Shown here piece by piece: positions 30,606 to 40,693 of a stretch of 64,000 bases of DNA; positions within the stretch are counted from its first letter, which is position 1; each line of letters starts with the position of its first letter. The notes beneath the pieces are model-generated. The model was not told the DNA's origin, did not search any database, and was given only the letters and a program-made list of their open reading frames with translations. Origin of the DNA: Bacteroidia bacterium (lineage in GTDB: Bacteria > Bacteroidota > Bacteroidia > B-17B0 > Aurantibacillaceae). Both the position numbers and the translations under genes were made by a program. The DNA is taken from contig BPGX01000002.1 in assembly GCA_026003255.1 (NCBI GenBank), forward strand, positions 186,001 through 250,000. Reading direction: 5' to 3'.

Positions 30606-31217
30606 TTAGTTATTTTTGATTTCACTTTTAACTACTTTGTATCCTGTAGCATTGATAGCTGCAATAACTCTATCCAAATTAGTTTGTGTTTTATCAAATT
30701 TTACAACTGCTTTGCCTGTTTTATGATTAGCTTCAGCGGATACAAAACCCGGAAGTTGTGTAACGGCATGTTTTACATGTTCTTCACAACCTTTGCAGGT
30801 CATTCCGGCAATTTCAAAATCGGCTTCTACTATATTTTCTGAACTGACAACAATTACTTTTTCTGATGTTTTAGGATAAAAAATGTGTGAATAATAAGGG
30901 AATGACAACATCAAAATGGCAAAAGCAGTTACTAATCCTAAAAATGTTTTAGTTTGAAAAAATGACGGTTTTTCTTCATCCTCACAGACACAGGCCATTT
31001 CTGCACGTGGTTTTAGTTTTTGATACCATGCAAATCCAAGAACCAAAGCGGTAATTCCAATAAGAAAAGGTCGGACGGGCTCTAACCATGAAAAAGTTGA
31101 TGCAATTCCGCCAATTCCAGCTATCATTGATAGCACAGGGGTGATGCAGCATAAAGAAGCTGCAAAAGCGGTAACCACTGCTGTAATCCAGGTTTTGTTG
31201 TTGTTTGTTGTTTTCAT
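30606..31217 (-). CDS. merTP: Mercuric transport protein MerTP (MerT-MerP fusion)
   Basis: ASLCCITPVLSMIAG...WLEPVRPFLIGIT (MerT); C-terminal ADFEIAGMTCKGCEEHVKHAV (MerP/HMA). Confidence 0.9.
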   Translation of the reverse strand: MKTTNNNKTWITAVVTAFAASLCCITPVLSMIAGIGGIASTFSWLEPVRPFLIGITALVLGFAWYQKLKPRAEMACVCEDEEKPSFFQTKTFLGLVTAFAILMLSFPYYSHIFYPKTSEKVIVVSSENIVEADFEIAGMTCKGCEEHVKHAVTQLPGFVSAEANHKTGKAVVKFDKTQTNLDRVIAAINATGYKVVKSEIKNN

Positions 31218-31588
31218 AGCACTTCTTGTTTTTTAAGTTGATGGATAGATTTAAATAATGGACGAAGTAATTTTTCGTTTTCTTTTACAAGAGAGTAATA
31301 AATAGTTTGCCCTGAACGACGATTGGTAATAATTCCCGCATCTTTCAATTTGCGTAGATGTTGTGAAACAGCAGGAATACTCATATTAAGAATGTCAGAT
31401 AAATCACAGGGGCAGAGTTCTCCTTCTTCTTCCAGAAGATAAAGTATTTTCAGCCGAACATCACTCCCTGCCAATGAAAAAATGCGTGATAATTGTTGAA
31501 AAACGTTTTCATTTTTTTGAATTGTTTTTTTGCATTCTTTAATAATTGTTTCATCTGCAAACAATCTTGTACAACTTTCTTTTGTCAT
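31214..31588 (-). CDS. ArsR/SmtB-family metalloregulator
   Basis: LAGSDVRLKILYLLEEEGELCPCDLSDILNMSIPAVSQHLRKLKDAGIITNRRSGQTIYYSL. Confidence 0.93.
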   Translation of the reverse strand: MTKESCTRLFADETIIKECKKTIQKNENVFQQLSRIFSLAGSDVRLKILYLLEEEGELCPCDLSDILNMSIPAVSQHLRKLKDAGIITNRRSGQTIYYSLVKENEKLLRPLFKSIHQLKKQEVL

Positions 31589-31637
31589 AGTTTTAATTAT
31601 TGATGTTTTTCAGGTGCAAATATATTTATTAATTCAT

Positions 31638-31659
31638 TATTTAAGCAAATGCTTAAATA
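31638..31659. promoter_or_regulatory. Predicted ArsR-type operator (10-2-10 inverted repeat)
   Basis: TATTTAAGCA-AA-TGCTTAAATA just upstream of a TATATTTGC -7-like box (minus strand) and the arsR start. Confidence 0.7.
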
Positions 31660-31715
31660 TTAAAAAATGTTAAATGCATTTATTCTATTTATTGATAGCA
31701 TAATTGATTTCTTTG

Positions 31716-31750
31716 AATATATAGTTGATTAAATAATTTTTTCCTGACAA
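31716..31750 (-). promoter_or_regulatory. Predicted ECF promoter site 3 (upstream of the mer operon)
   Basis: Minus strand TTGTCAGGAAAAA-N10-CAACTATATATT; same spacing as sites 1 and 2; 128 bp before arsR. Confidence 0.75.
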
Positions 31751-31820
31751 TTTTCGTTAATGTTTTTCCAAGCAAATATTTAAACGAAATGGACAACTTT
31801 TCCAATTTGAAACATTGCTT

Positions 31821-32023
31821 TATCCCAAATTATTCATTAGGCGTCTCTCAAATGATGTGCATTCTTAATTACTGCTACTTTTAGGAATTATTTGTTTTCA
31901 CCCTTCCACAGGTGGAAGGGTAGTTATATGAATAAATAATAAACCCGTCATCGCGATGGTGTGTGAACGCACGAAGCAATCTCTTGTGAATATTCTTGAT
32001 TTCTAATGCATAATTTGGGTTTA
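31821..32023 (+). repeat. MITE-like interspersed repeat, type 'CATTGCGA' (copy c)
   Basis: TCCCAAATTATTCATTAG...CCGTCATCGCGATGG...CGAAGCAATCTC...CTAATGCATAATTTGGGTTTA. Confidence 0.7.
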
Positions 32024-32262
32024 TGAATAGACAGGGGTATGAACCTGCAGCTTGAATTCTTTGATGATAATTAATGGCGAAAATGTTAGAGTTTTTGTAG
32101 AAATGATAATAATACATCTTCTATTGTTCATTTATTATGAAAACAATTAAATACATATATCAATGATTGATATTTACTAACAATGATGATTTTAAATGAT
32201 TAAAATTTTTTGATGTAATAATAATAAAATTTAATGTATTTTTGCATATAAAATATATTCTT

Positions 32263-32667
32263 ATGAAAGTAGGAGAAACATTTATTCATGAATTTCAATT
32301 TTCACAAAAAGATGTAGAAGAATTTGCAAGAGTAACGGGAGACAACAATCCTGTACACATTGATCCGGAATATGCAGCTAAGACAATGTTTAAGCGGCCT
32401 ATTATGCATGGTATGTTGGGAGCAGCATTGTTTAGTAAAGTTTTTGGGACAATGTTTCCCGGAGAAGGCACAATTTATTTGAAACAATCACTAAACTTTC
32501 TAAAACCAATGTATGTAGATACTCCATACATTGCGGAATTTACAGTAAAAGAAATTATTACTGAAAAAAATCGCGCAATTGTAGAAACACTTATTAAAGA
32601 CAAAGTAAGCGGTAATGTTTGTACGTCTGGTGAAGCTGTAATAATGAATGTCAATAAAATAAAATAA
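32263..32667 (+). CDS. MaoC-like (R)-enoyl-CoA hydratase
   Basis: FARVTGDNNPVHIDPEYAAKTMFKRPIMHGMLGAALFS. Confidence 0.9.
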   Translation: MKVGETFIHEFQFSQKDVEEFARVTGDNNPVHIDPEYAAKTMFKRPIMHGMLGAALFSKVFGTMFPGEGTIYLKQSLNFLKPMYVDTPYIAEFTVKEIITEKNRAIVETLIKDKVSGNVCTSGEAVIMNVNKIK

Positions 32668-32700
32668 TAATCTACATCATTAACCTTTAAATTTACAACT

Positions 32701-33438
32701 ATGAAAGGAAGGGTTGCATTAGTTACAGGCGCTACTGGTGGTCTTGGAACCGCCATGTGTAAAAAATTATATCAGGATGGTTTCAAAGTGGTTGGTAATT
32801 ATCACACTAAAGAAAAAGCCGAAAAATGGATGCAACAAATGAAGTCAGAAGGGTATGATATTCCCTTGTTTTATGGAGATGTAAGTGATTTTAATTCTGC
32901 AAAAGCAATGATCGAACAAATTGAAAAAGAAGTAGGACATATAGATGTTTTGGTAAATAATGCTGGAATTACACGAGATACTCGTTTAATTAAAATGACT
33001 TATGAGCAATGGGATGCAGTGATTAAAACGAATTTGTATAGTGTTTTCAATTGTACAAGAAATGTCATTGAGAAAATGATTGAGCGTAAGTTTGGAAGGA
33101 TCATCAATATCTCTTCGGTGAATGGACAACGAGGACAGATTGGACAATGTAATTACAGTGCTGCTAAAGCTGGTATGCATGGGTTTACCAAATCATTAGC
33201 ATTAGAAGTAGCAAAGTATGGTATTACCGTAAATACCATTTCACCGGGTTATGTGGCTACCGATATGGTCATGGCGGTTCGTGAAGATATTTTAGCAAAA
33301 ATTATTGAACAAATTCCGATAGGCAGATTGGGAGGCACACATGAAATTGCCTTTCTGGTCAGCTTCCTTGCCAGTGATGAAGCAAGTTTTATTACGGGTG
33401 CTAATTATAGCATTAATGGTGGTCAACATATGTATTAA
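32701..33438 (+). CDS. Acetoacetyl-CoA reductase (PhbB/FabG-like SDR)
   Basis: VALVTGATGGLGTAMC, LVNNAGITRD, YSAAKAGMHGFTKSLALE, TVNTISPGYVATDMV. Confidence 0.9.
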   Translation: MKGRVALVTGATGGLGTAMCKKLYQDGFKVVGNYHTKEKAEKWMQQMKSEGYDIPLFYGDVSDFNSAKAMIEQIEKEVGHIDVLVNNAGITRDTRLIKMTYEQWDAVIKTNLYSVFNCTRNVIEKMIERKFGRIINISSVNGQRGQIGQCNYSAAKAGMHGFTKSLALEVAKYGITVNTISPGYVATDMVMAVREDILAKIIEQIPIGRLGGTHEIAFLVSFLASDEASFITGANYSINGGQHMY

Positions 33439-33462
33439 TAATGTCTAATTTGTATATGGACT

Positions 33463-33497
33463 AAAAAGCCGTGTCAACTGCATGATACGGCTTTTTT
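33463..33497 (+). terminator. Rho-independent terminator (probably bidirectional)
   Basis: AAAAAGCCGTGTCA-actgca-TGATACGGCTTTTTT hairpin after the SDR gene. Confidence 0.85.
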
Positions 33498-34755
33498 ATT
33501 TTCTTTGCAGCAAACATTCGTTTGTGAATTCATCTAATAAACACATCTGGATAATCAATGAATACGCCGGAAGCCCTTATCACGGAATGGAATTCAGGCA
33601 TTATTATTTATCTAAAGAGTTAATTAAACTTGGATATAAAGTAACCATCATTAGTGCCACCTATTCTCATTTATTTAAAAAAAATACCGCCTGCTACAAA
33701 ATGGTTTTAACTTTGAACAAATTGATGACATTCATTATGTGTGGATTAAAGTTCCCACATATTCGTCTGCACATTCTGTAAAAAGAGTTCTTAAATGGTT
33801 TTGGTATACATTATCGTTGTTTTTTTTACCAGTAAAAAAAATAGGCAAGCCGGATTATATTATTGTTTCACCGATGCAAACAATGCCCATATTCCCGGCA
33901 TACAGATGGGCAAAAAAAATTGATGCTAAATTAATTTTTGAAGTAAAAGATATATGGCCATTGTCGATTCAGGAATTAGGAGGATATTCAGCCAAACATC
34001 CTTTTATACAGATATTAAAATTTTTTGAACGATTTGCTATTACAAAGAGCGATGCAATTGTTTCAGTGCTTCCGAATTATCAGGAATATTTAAAGGATGA
34101 GGGTTTTAGTAGGAAGTTTCATTATATTCCAAATGGAATAGATGTAAATGAGGTAAATAATACAGAACCATTATCAGAAGAAGTAGAGCGATTAATTCCT
34201 AAAAATAAATTTATAGTTGGATATGCCGGAACGATTGGTAAAGCAAATGCTTTACATTATCTTATTGAAACGGCTATTATTTTAAAGGACAATCCGGATA
34301 TTGCCTTTGTGATTGTTGGGGATGGAAATGAGAAAGAGAAATTAAAACAAATGGTGAACAAAAGTAGCTTAAATAATGTTCATTTTATTAACTCAGTACC
34401 TAAAAAACAAATTCAAAGTTTATTGAAAAAATTTGATGTGTGTTATATTGGATTAGAACATAAGCAGTTATTCAGGTATGGGGTATCACCAAATAAATTA
34501 TTTGATTATTTGTATGCTTCAAGACCAGTGATATTTGCGATTTATTCACCCGGGAATGTTGTAGAACAGGCAAATGCTGGTTTCTGTGTTTACAATTCAT
34601 ATCCAGATGAAATTGCAAACAGCATTCTAAAATTGCATAAAATGCCTAAAGAAGGACGAATGGAAATGGGAAATAAAGGGCGTGAATTTGTTTTAAAACA
34701 TCACTCTTTTGAAATATTAGCAAAAAATTACAAAAAACTATTAGAAAATTTATGA
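33482..34755 (+). CDS. GT4-type glycosyltransferase, split by a frameshift at an A8 tract (33677-33684)
   Basis: First ORF has HIWIINEYAGSPYHGMEFRHYYLSKELIKLGYKVTII; the second frame reads KYRLLQNGFNFEQIDDIHYVWIKVPTY... directly after the A-tract; GT-B motifs IVGYAGTIGKANAL, GVSPNKLFDYLYASRPV. The first codons overlap the preceding terminator, so the true start is uncertain. Confidence 0.75.
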
Positions 34756-34801
34756 GATAAGTTTCTGATTTTAATCATTTTTCTATAAGTAAATAATTCT
34801 C

Positions 34802-34809
34802 TAACTTTG
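34802..34809 (+). promoter_or_regulatory. Bacteroidota-type -7 box (TAnnTTTG)
   Basis: TAACTTTG upstream of the ferredoxin start at 34829. Confidence 0.5.
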
Positions 34810-34828
34810 TCCGCAAACACAGATTTAT

Positions 34829-35182
34829 ATGGCAATAAAAATAACAGATGAGTGTATAAATTGTGGAGCATGCGAACCAGAGTGCCCTAATAATGCCATT
34901 TATGAAGGAGGTGCTGAATGGCGCTTCTCTGATGGGACCAAATTATCGGGAATGGTGCATGGTAAAAACTCTGGTATTGATGTGGATGCTGACGCCCCTC
35001 AACCTCCCAAAAGTATGGATGTTTATTATATTGTTACGGATAAATGTACCGAATGTGTGGGTTTTTTTGATGAACCACAGTGTGCAGCTGTATGCCCGGT
35101 AGATTGCTGCATTAAAGATGAAGACAATGTGGAAAGTCCTGAAGAATTATTAGAAAAGAAAAAGTATCTTCATGGTGAATAA
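34829..35182 (+). CDS. 2x[4Fe-4S] ferredoxin
   Basis: [16 protein letters not shown] and [22 protein letters not shown]. Confidence 0.93.
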   Translation: MAIKITDECINCGACEPECPNNAIYEGGAEWRFSDGTKLSGMVHGKNSGIDVDADAPQPPKSMDVYYIVTDKCTECVGFFDEPQCAAVCPVDCCIKDEDNVESPEELLEKKKYLHGE

Positions 35183-35597
35183 ATTAATGGTTGCATTCTA
35201 ATATTGTAAAAACGCTCAATAACTCCAAAAAACATAATAGGTTTTTACGGCTTTTATTTTTCGTTTTTCTAAAAAGACAAATAAAACCTAAAATCCTCAA
35301 GTAAAATTACTAGAATTTTTATATAACTTGTTGGAACCCTTGTTAATCGTGCATCTCATCAAATTTAATTATCGGGTTGGATGCACAATTTTGGTGCATT
35401 ATATTTTTGGGAAAATGTATTCTAAATCCTGCTTCTATCAATGATTTTGAAAGTATTTGTAAAAATCACTTGCGGATTTTAGATAAAAATAAAGTTTCAA
35501 ATCAATCAGAAAGTTGTTAAATTTTATGATTGGTAATTAATTTTGATAAGCGAGAAGGGAATTAGAATATTTGTCTGTAACTTTGTATTAAAAAAAT

Positions 35598-38500
35598 ATG
35601 AAAAGAAAATTAAACTATGTAAAGTTATCATTACAAAATGCTGTTCTTTTTGTTTTGATTTTGACACAATATAATATTCTTTTTAGTCAGGAAAATTGGG
35701 TAAAATTAAGAGAAGAAGGGGCCAATTTTTATCAAATAAAAGCCGCATTTGAAGCCCAATACAAACACAAAAAAGAGAAATTCCATAAAAATAAAATCAA
35801 AATTGAAAAAGAAGAAGGAGGAGAAAATTTATTTAGAAGATGGGCATGGTATGCAGAACCACGAGTTTATCCAAGTGGTGATTTAAAGTATGCTTCTTTT
35901 TCTTATGCTCTTGAAGAGTACAACAAGTGGCTAAATGAAAATACTGTCTTTAAAACATCTAACGGAGGTGCTGCCATTCCCACTGCTACTACTGCCAATT
36001 GGACACCGCTAGGTCCATTTGGTGATCCAGTAGGTAGTAATGCTGGAAGAATGATATGTGTTCGTTTTCATCCTTCTAATCCTAATAAAATTTACGTTGG
36101 CACCGCTGCTGGCGGTATGTGGATGAGTAATGATGGAGGAAATACATGGACCACTACAACTGATAACCTCGGATCGTTGGGAGTTTCGGATATAGCAATA
36201 GATCCTACCAACCCTAACATCATTTACATTGCTACTGGTGATTATGATGCAGGAGATACCTACTCTATTGGTGTGTATAAATCTACAGATGGTGGATTGA
36301 CGTGGAATCCAACTGGCCTGGTCTATACCACTAATCAACAAAGAAGAATTGGAAGATTGCTCATTAACCCATTGAATCCTACTACTGTTTTTGCTTTTAC
36401 GTCAGGAGGTATATACAGAACTAGAAATGGTGGTAGCACGTGGACTTTAGTTCAATCTGGAAACTTTAAGGATGGCGAATATAAGCCCAATGATACAACA
36501 ATTATTTATGGAGTAACTAGTTCAGGATTTTATCGCTCCACAAATGGAGGCAATTCGTTTACATCCATATCCTATGGGGCAGTCGGTAGTATCATTCGTT
36601 TGTCAATCGCTGTAACACCTGCTAATCCAAACTATGTTTATTTATTAGCGAGCAAAAATGATTATGGTTATGGTGGTGTGTATCGTTCTACCTCTTCCGG
36701 CGCTACTGGTACTTGGTCAGTGATGAGTACAACTCCAAATATTTTTGATTGGAGTACCAATGGAAGTGGAACAGGAGGGCAAGGATGGTATGATATTGCT
36801 ATCGGTGTATCACCCACTAATCCTAATGAAATTGTTTGCGGTGGCGTAAACTCATGGAAATCTACCAATGGAGGTGCATCATGGACATTGTTCACACATT
36901 GGTATGGTGGTGGAGGAAAGCCTTATGTACACGCTGACTTGCATGATGTGCAATATACTTCTTCTAACACTATCTATCTTGTAACAGATGGTGGTTTGTT
37001 TAGAACAACAAATGGTGGTACTTCTTTTACAGCCATTAATGGTTTAATGAACATTGCACAGATTTATAAACTTGGTTTATCTGCCACTTCATCATCCTTA
37101 ATTGTAACAGGACATCAAGATAATGGTACTAATAAATGGAATGGTACAACCTGGTCAGAAATATACGGAGGAGACGGAGCAGATTGTTTTATCAGCTGGA
37201 ATAATAATAATACGATTGTAGCGTCTTATGTTTATGGTGATTTTCAACGTTCAACTAACGGTGGAGGTTCATGGACATCTATTGCCCCTTCTACCAGTGA
37301 AAGTGCAGCATGGGTAGCACCCATTATTCAGCATCCATCTAATCCTAACATGTTTTTGTGTGGATATGAAAATGTATGGTTATCTACTAACCAAGGTACA
37401 TCATGGACAAAACCCGGAAATGTTGGTAGTGGAACCGGCGAAATTTTAGGTGTAAAAATAGCTCCTTCTAATACGAATGTAATTTATGCTTTTAGAACCA
37501 ATGCTTTATACAGAACTGCCAATGGAGGAGTAAGTTGGACTAATATCTCTTCTGGTCTCCCAGTTGGTTCTGCGGCAATTACAGACATTGCTATTGACAA
37601 CACGAATGAAAACAATATTTATGTTACATTTTCAGGGTATTCATCAGGAAATAAAGTATTCCATTCTACTAACGGCGGCGCATCTTGGACTAATTACTCT
37701 TCTGGATTGCCTAATATTCCTGTGAATTGCATTGTTTATACAAAAAATTCATCCGATGCAATATATGTCGGTACAGATGTAGGTGTTTATTACAGGGAAA
37801 TAACGATGAGTTCATGGTTACCTTACTCTCAAGGATTACCCAATGTTATAGTAAGTGATATGGAAATTGATTATTTAAGCAACAAACTTCGTGCTGCTAC
37901 TTATGGCAGAGGAGTGTGGGAAACGGATTTATATAGTAATCCTTCTGCTACGCCTAATAGTTTCTTTACTACTTCTTATTCGGTAGCATGTGTTAACACG
38001 CCTCTACAGTTTTATGACGCATCTTCTAATAGCCCTACTTCCTGGAACTGGCTTTTTCCGGGTGGGAATCCTTCCTCTTCTACTGCACAAAATCCGTCTG
38101 TAACTTATACTGCTACAGGAACTTATACAGTGTCTTTGACGGCCTCTAATGCAAATGGAACAGGAACGACTTATACTTCTACCATTTCTGTATTGCCTTC
38201 TCCCACTGCAGCTTCAACTTCAACCACCCTTTGCTCTGGATATGGCACATACATTACAGCCAATACAAATGCTTCTTCTGTAAGTTGGAATACAGGTGCT
38301 ACTACCACTTCCATATACGTCAGTCCTACTATTACAACAGTTTATACATACACTGCTGCTAATGGGTCCTGCCAAGCTATAGCTAATGTTACTGTCAATG
38401 TTTCTCCTACTCCGGCACAACCAACTGTAAGCGCAAACGGTGCAACATTAACTTGTAATCCTTCTGCGGCTAGCTATCAGTGGTATCTCAATGGGTCACC

Positions 38501-38879
38501 AATTTCTGGTGCTACTTCACAAACATACGTCGCTACGCAAGATGGTTGGTATAGTGTGTGGATAAGTAACAGCAGCGGATGTCAAAGTTCATCAAGTTCC
38601 GTTTATGTTGTTGTAACTGGAATTCTATCAAGTGCTTCTCAAAATGGAATTTATATTTCACCAATACCTGCAACAAATTACATTGAGATTAAAACATCAC
38701 AATATAAACATTTGCAAATAAGGTTGCTTGACATTAATGCTCGAGAAATTATGGATAAATCTATTTCGCTTGAAAATAATTACTCAAGCATTGACATTTC
38801 GAATTTACAAAGTGGTGTTTATTTCTTAGAAATAATGGGTGATAATTTTAAATCTGTTGAAAAGATAATAAAAAATTAA
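35598..38879 (+). CDS. Large secreted BNR/VPS10-like beta-propeller protein with PKD-like domain and T9SS sorting domain
   Basis: Repeated S-x-NGGxSWT / TDGGLTW motifs; PKD-like SWNWLFPGGNPSSSTAQNPSVTYTATGTYTVSLTASN; C-terminal ISPIPATNYIEIKT...GVYFLEIM. Confidence 0.88.
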   Translation: MKRKLNYVKLSLQNAVLFVLILTQYNILFSQENWVKLREEGANFYQIKAAFEAQYKHKKEKFHKNKIKIEKEEGGENLFRRWAWYAEPRVYPSGDLKYASFSYALEEYNKWLNENTVFKTSNGGAAIPTATTANWTPLGPFGDPVGSNAGRMICVRFHPSNPNKIYVGTAAGGMWMSNDGGNTWTTTTDNLGSLGVSDIAIDPTNPNIIYIATGDYDAGDTYSIGVYKSTDGGLTWNPTGLVYTTNQQRRIGRLLINPLNPTTVFAFTSGGIYRTRNGGSTWTLVQSGNFKDGEYKPNDTTIIYGVTSSGFYRSTNGGNSFTSISYGAVGSIIRLSIAVTPANPNYVYLLASKNDYGYGGVYRSTSSGATGTWSVMSTTPNIFDWSTNGSGTGGQGWYDIAIGVSPTNPNEIVCGGVNSWKSTNGGASWTLFTHWYGGGGKPYVHADLHDVQYTSSNTIYLVTDGGLFRTTNGGTSFTAINGLMNIAQIYKLGLSATSSSLIVTGHQDNGTNKWNGTTWSEIYGGDGADCFISWNNNNTIVASYVYGDFQRSTNGGGSWTSIAPSTSESAAWVAPIIQHPSNPNMFLCGYENVWLSTNQGTSWTKPGNVGSGTGEILGVKIAPSNTNVIYAFRTNALYRTANGGVSWTNISSGLPVGSAAITDIAIDNTNENNIYVTFSGYSSGNKVFHSTNGGASWTNYSSGLPNIPVNCIVYTKNSSDAIYVGTDVGVYYREITMSSWLPYSQGLPNVIVSDMEIDYLSNKLRAATYGRGVWETDLYSNPSATPNSFFTTSYSVACVNTPLQFYDASSNSPTSWNWLFPGGNPSSSTAQNPSVTYTATGTYTVSLTASNANGTGTTYTSTISVLPSPTAASTSTTLCSGYGTYITANTNASSVSWNTGATTTSIYVSPTITTVYTYTAANGSCQAIANVTVNVSPTPAQPTVSANGATLTCNPSAASYQWYLNGSPISGATSQTYVATQDGWYSVWISNSSGCQSSSSSVYVVVTGILSSASQNGIYISPIPATNYIEIKTSQYKHLQIRLLDINAREIMDKSISLENNYSSIDISNLQSGVYFLEIMGDNFKSVEKIIKN

Positions 38880-39132
38880 TAATCTTTACATAAAACAGAC
38901 ATTACCTAGTGTTCGCCGTGTATTTTGAAAAAGTCAAATGATGGAGTAAATTTATTCATAGAATAATTTGGTAAAAGTATATAATTTATTTTGTGTATTG
39001 TTTGTTTATAGTTCTATTCTTTGTTCTTTTGATGTATAATAAAAAGTGCTTGTCTTCGTTAAAGTGTTTAAAAATCTTAATTAATTATTATATTACTCAA
39101 GGTTTTAATTAGATTTGCCTAAAAAAACATTT

Positions 39133-40692
39133 ATGAATAAATATAAAATTCTCTGGACGGATGACGAAATTGAAATTTTAAAACCACATATATTGTTTTT
39201 ACAAAATAAAAATTATGATGTTATTACTGCTGTGAGTGGAGACGAAGCTTTAGAAATTATTCATAAAGACAAGCAAATTGATGTAGTATTACTAGACGAA
39301 AACATGCCAGGATTAAGTGGATTGGATACTTTACAAAAAATCAAACAGATTAATGCGTCCATTCCAGTTATAATGATTACTAAAAGTGAGGAAGAACACA
39401 TAATGGATTCTGCCATTGGAAGGCAGATAGCAGATTATTTGATAAAACCCATTAATCCCAACCAGGTGCTCTTATCATTAAAGAAAGTTTTAGAGAACAA
39501 AAAACTTATCACTGAAACAACAACACAGTCGTATCGCCAGGAATTCATTGAAATAATGAATAGCATTCAGTCCGCGGATTCATGGCAGGTATGGAGAGAT
39601 GTTTATAAAAAAATTGTCTTTTGGGAACTGCAACTAGATGCTTCAGAAGATAAAAGTTTGTTTGATGTATTGTATTCGCAAAAGCAAGAAGCAAATAAAG
39701 AATTTGCAAAGTTCATAGAAAAAAATTATATGTTATGGTTACATAAAAAAGTACAAAATGTACCAACAATGAGCCATACGTTAATTAAAAACAAATTTAT
39801 AAATCTAATTCATCCCGATATTTCTATTTTTTTTATCTTAATTGATAATTTAAGATACGATCAATGGAAAATCATTGAACCTATTTTAGCAGAATATTAC
39901 AAAATTGAAGAAGAGAGTTTGTATTACAGCATTTTACCAACCACCACTCAATATGCCAGAAATGCTTTGTTTGCAGGGCTTTTACCTTCGGAAATAGAAA
40001 AAACTTTTCCGCAATGGTGGAGCAATGACGAGGATGAAGGTGGAAAAAATCTTTTTGAAGAACATTTATTTCAAGCACAATTAAAACGATTGACTGGAAA
40101 AGATATTAAGTTTTCATTTAATAAAGTAACGAACCATCAGGCCGCTAAAAAGCTTATTGAAACGATACCCCAATTGACACAAAATCCATTGAATGTAATA
40201 GTGTATAATTTTGTAGACATGTTGAGCCATGCCAGAACTGAAATGGAAATCATTAAAGAACTGGCAGAAGATGAACCTGCTTATAGAAGTATTACAAAAT
40301 CATGGTTTTTACACTCACCACTATTTGAGATTATAAAGTTATTACAAGAAAAAAAAGTTCCTATTATCATTACAACGGATCATGGTACAGTTCATGTAAA
40401 AGACCCCATCAGAGTATTGGGTGATAGAAATGTAAATACCAATCTTCGGTATAAACAAGGCAAAGCATTAGAATACAATTCAAAGGAAGTAGTAGAATTT
40501 AAAAATCCATCGGATATATTTTTACCAAAATTACATCCAAGTTCAAGATTTATTTTTGCAAAGGAATATGGCTTCTTTGTATATCCCAACAATTATGGGC
40601 AATATGTCAATTTATATAAAAATACTTTTCAACACGGAGGAATAAGTTTAGAAGAAATGATTATTCCATTTTTACGATTAATACCGAGATAA
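39133..40692 (+). CDS. porX: PorX-like response regulator with PglZ domain (T9SS regulator)
   Basis: Receiver domain (ILWTDDEIEILKPHILFL, VVLLDENMPGLSGLDTL) fused to a PglZ-type alkaline-phosphatase-like domain (FFILIDNLRYDQWK, ITTDHGTVHVKDP). ATG at 39133. Confidence 0.92.
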   Translation: MNKYKILWTDDEIEILKPHILFLQNKNYDVITAVSGDEALEIIHKDKQIDVVLLDENMPGLSGLDTLQKIKQINASIPVIMITKSEEEHIMDSAIGRQIADYLIKPINPNQVLLSLKKVLENKKLITETTTQSYRQEFIEIMNSIQSADSWQVWRDVYKKIVFWELQLDASEDKSLFDVLYSQKQEANKEFAKFIEKNYMLWLHKKVQNVPTMSHTLIKNKFINLIHPDISIFFILIDNLRYDQWKIIEPILAEYYKIEEESLYYSILPTTTQYARNALFAGLLPSEIEKTFPQWWSNDEDEGGKNLFEEHLFQAQLKRLTGKDIKFSFNKVTNHQAAKKLIETIPQLTQNPLNVIVYNFVDMLSHARTEMEIIKELAEDEPAYRSITKSWFLHSPLFEIIKLLQEKKVPIIITTDHGTVHVKDPIRVLGDRNVNTNLRYKQGKALEYNSKEVVEFKNPSDIFLPKLHPSSRFIFAKEYGFFVYPNNYGQYVNLYKNTFQHGGISLEEMIIPFLRLIPR

Positions 40693-40693
40693 G

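Noticed and set aside
36009-38420. Antisense ORFs within the BNR/PKD protein gene (36009-36341, 36668-36895, 38220-38420)
   Set aside because: They arise from repetitive Gly/Ser/Thr coding sequence on the opposite strand and have no independent support.
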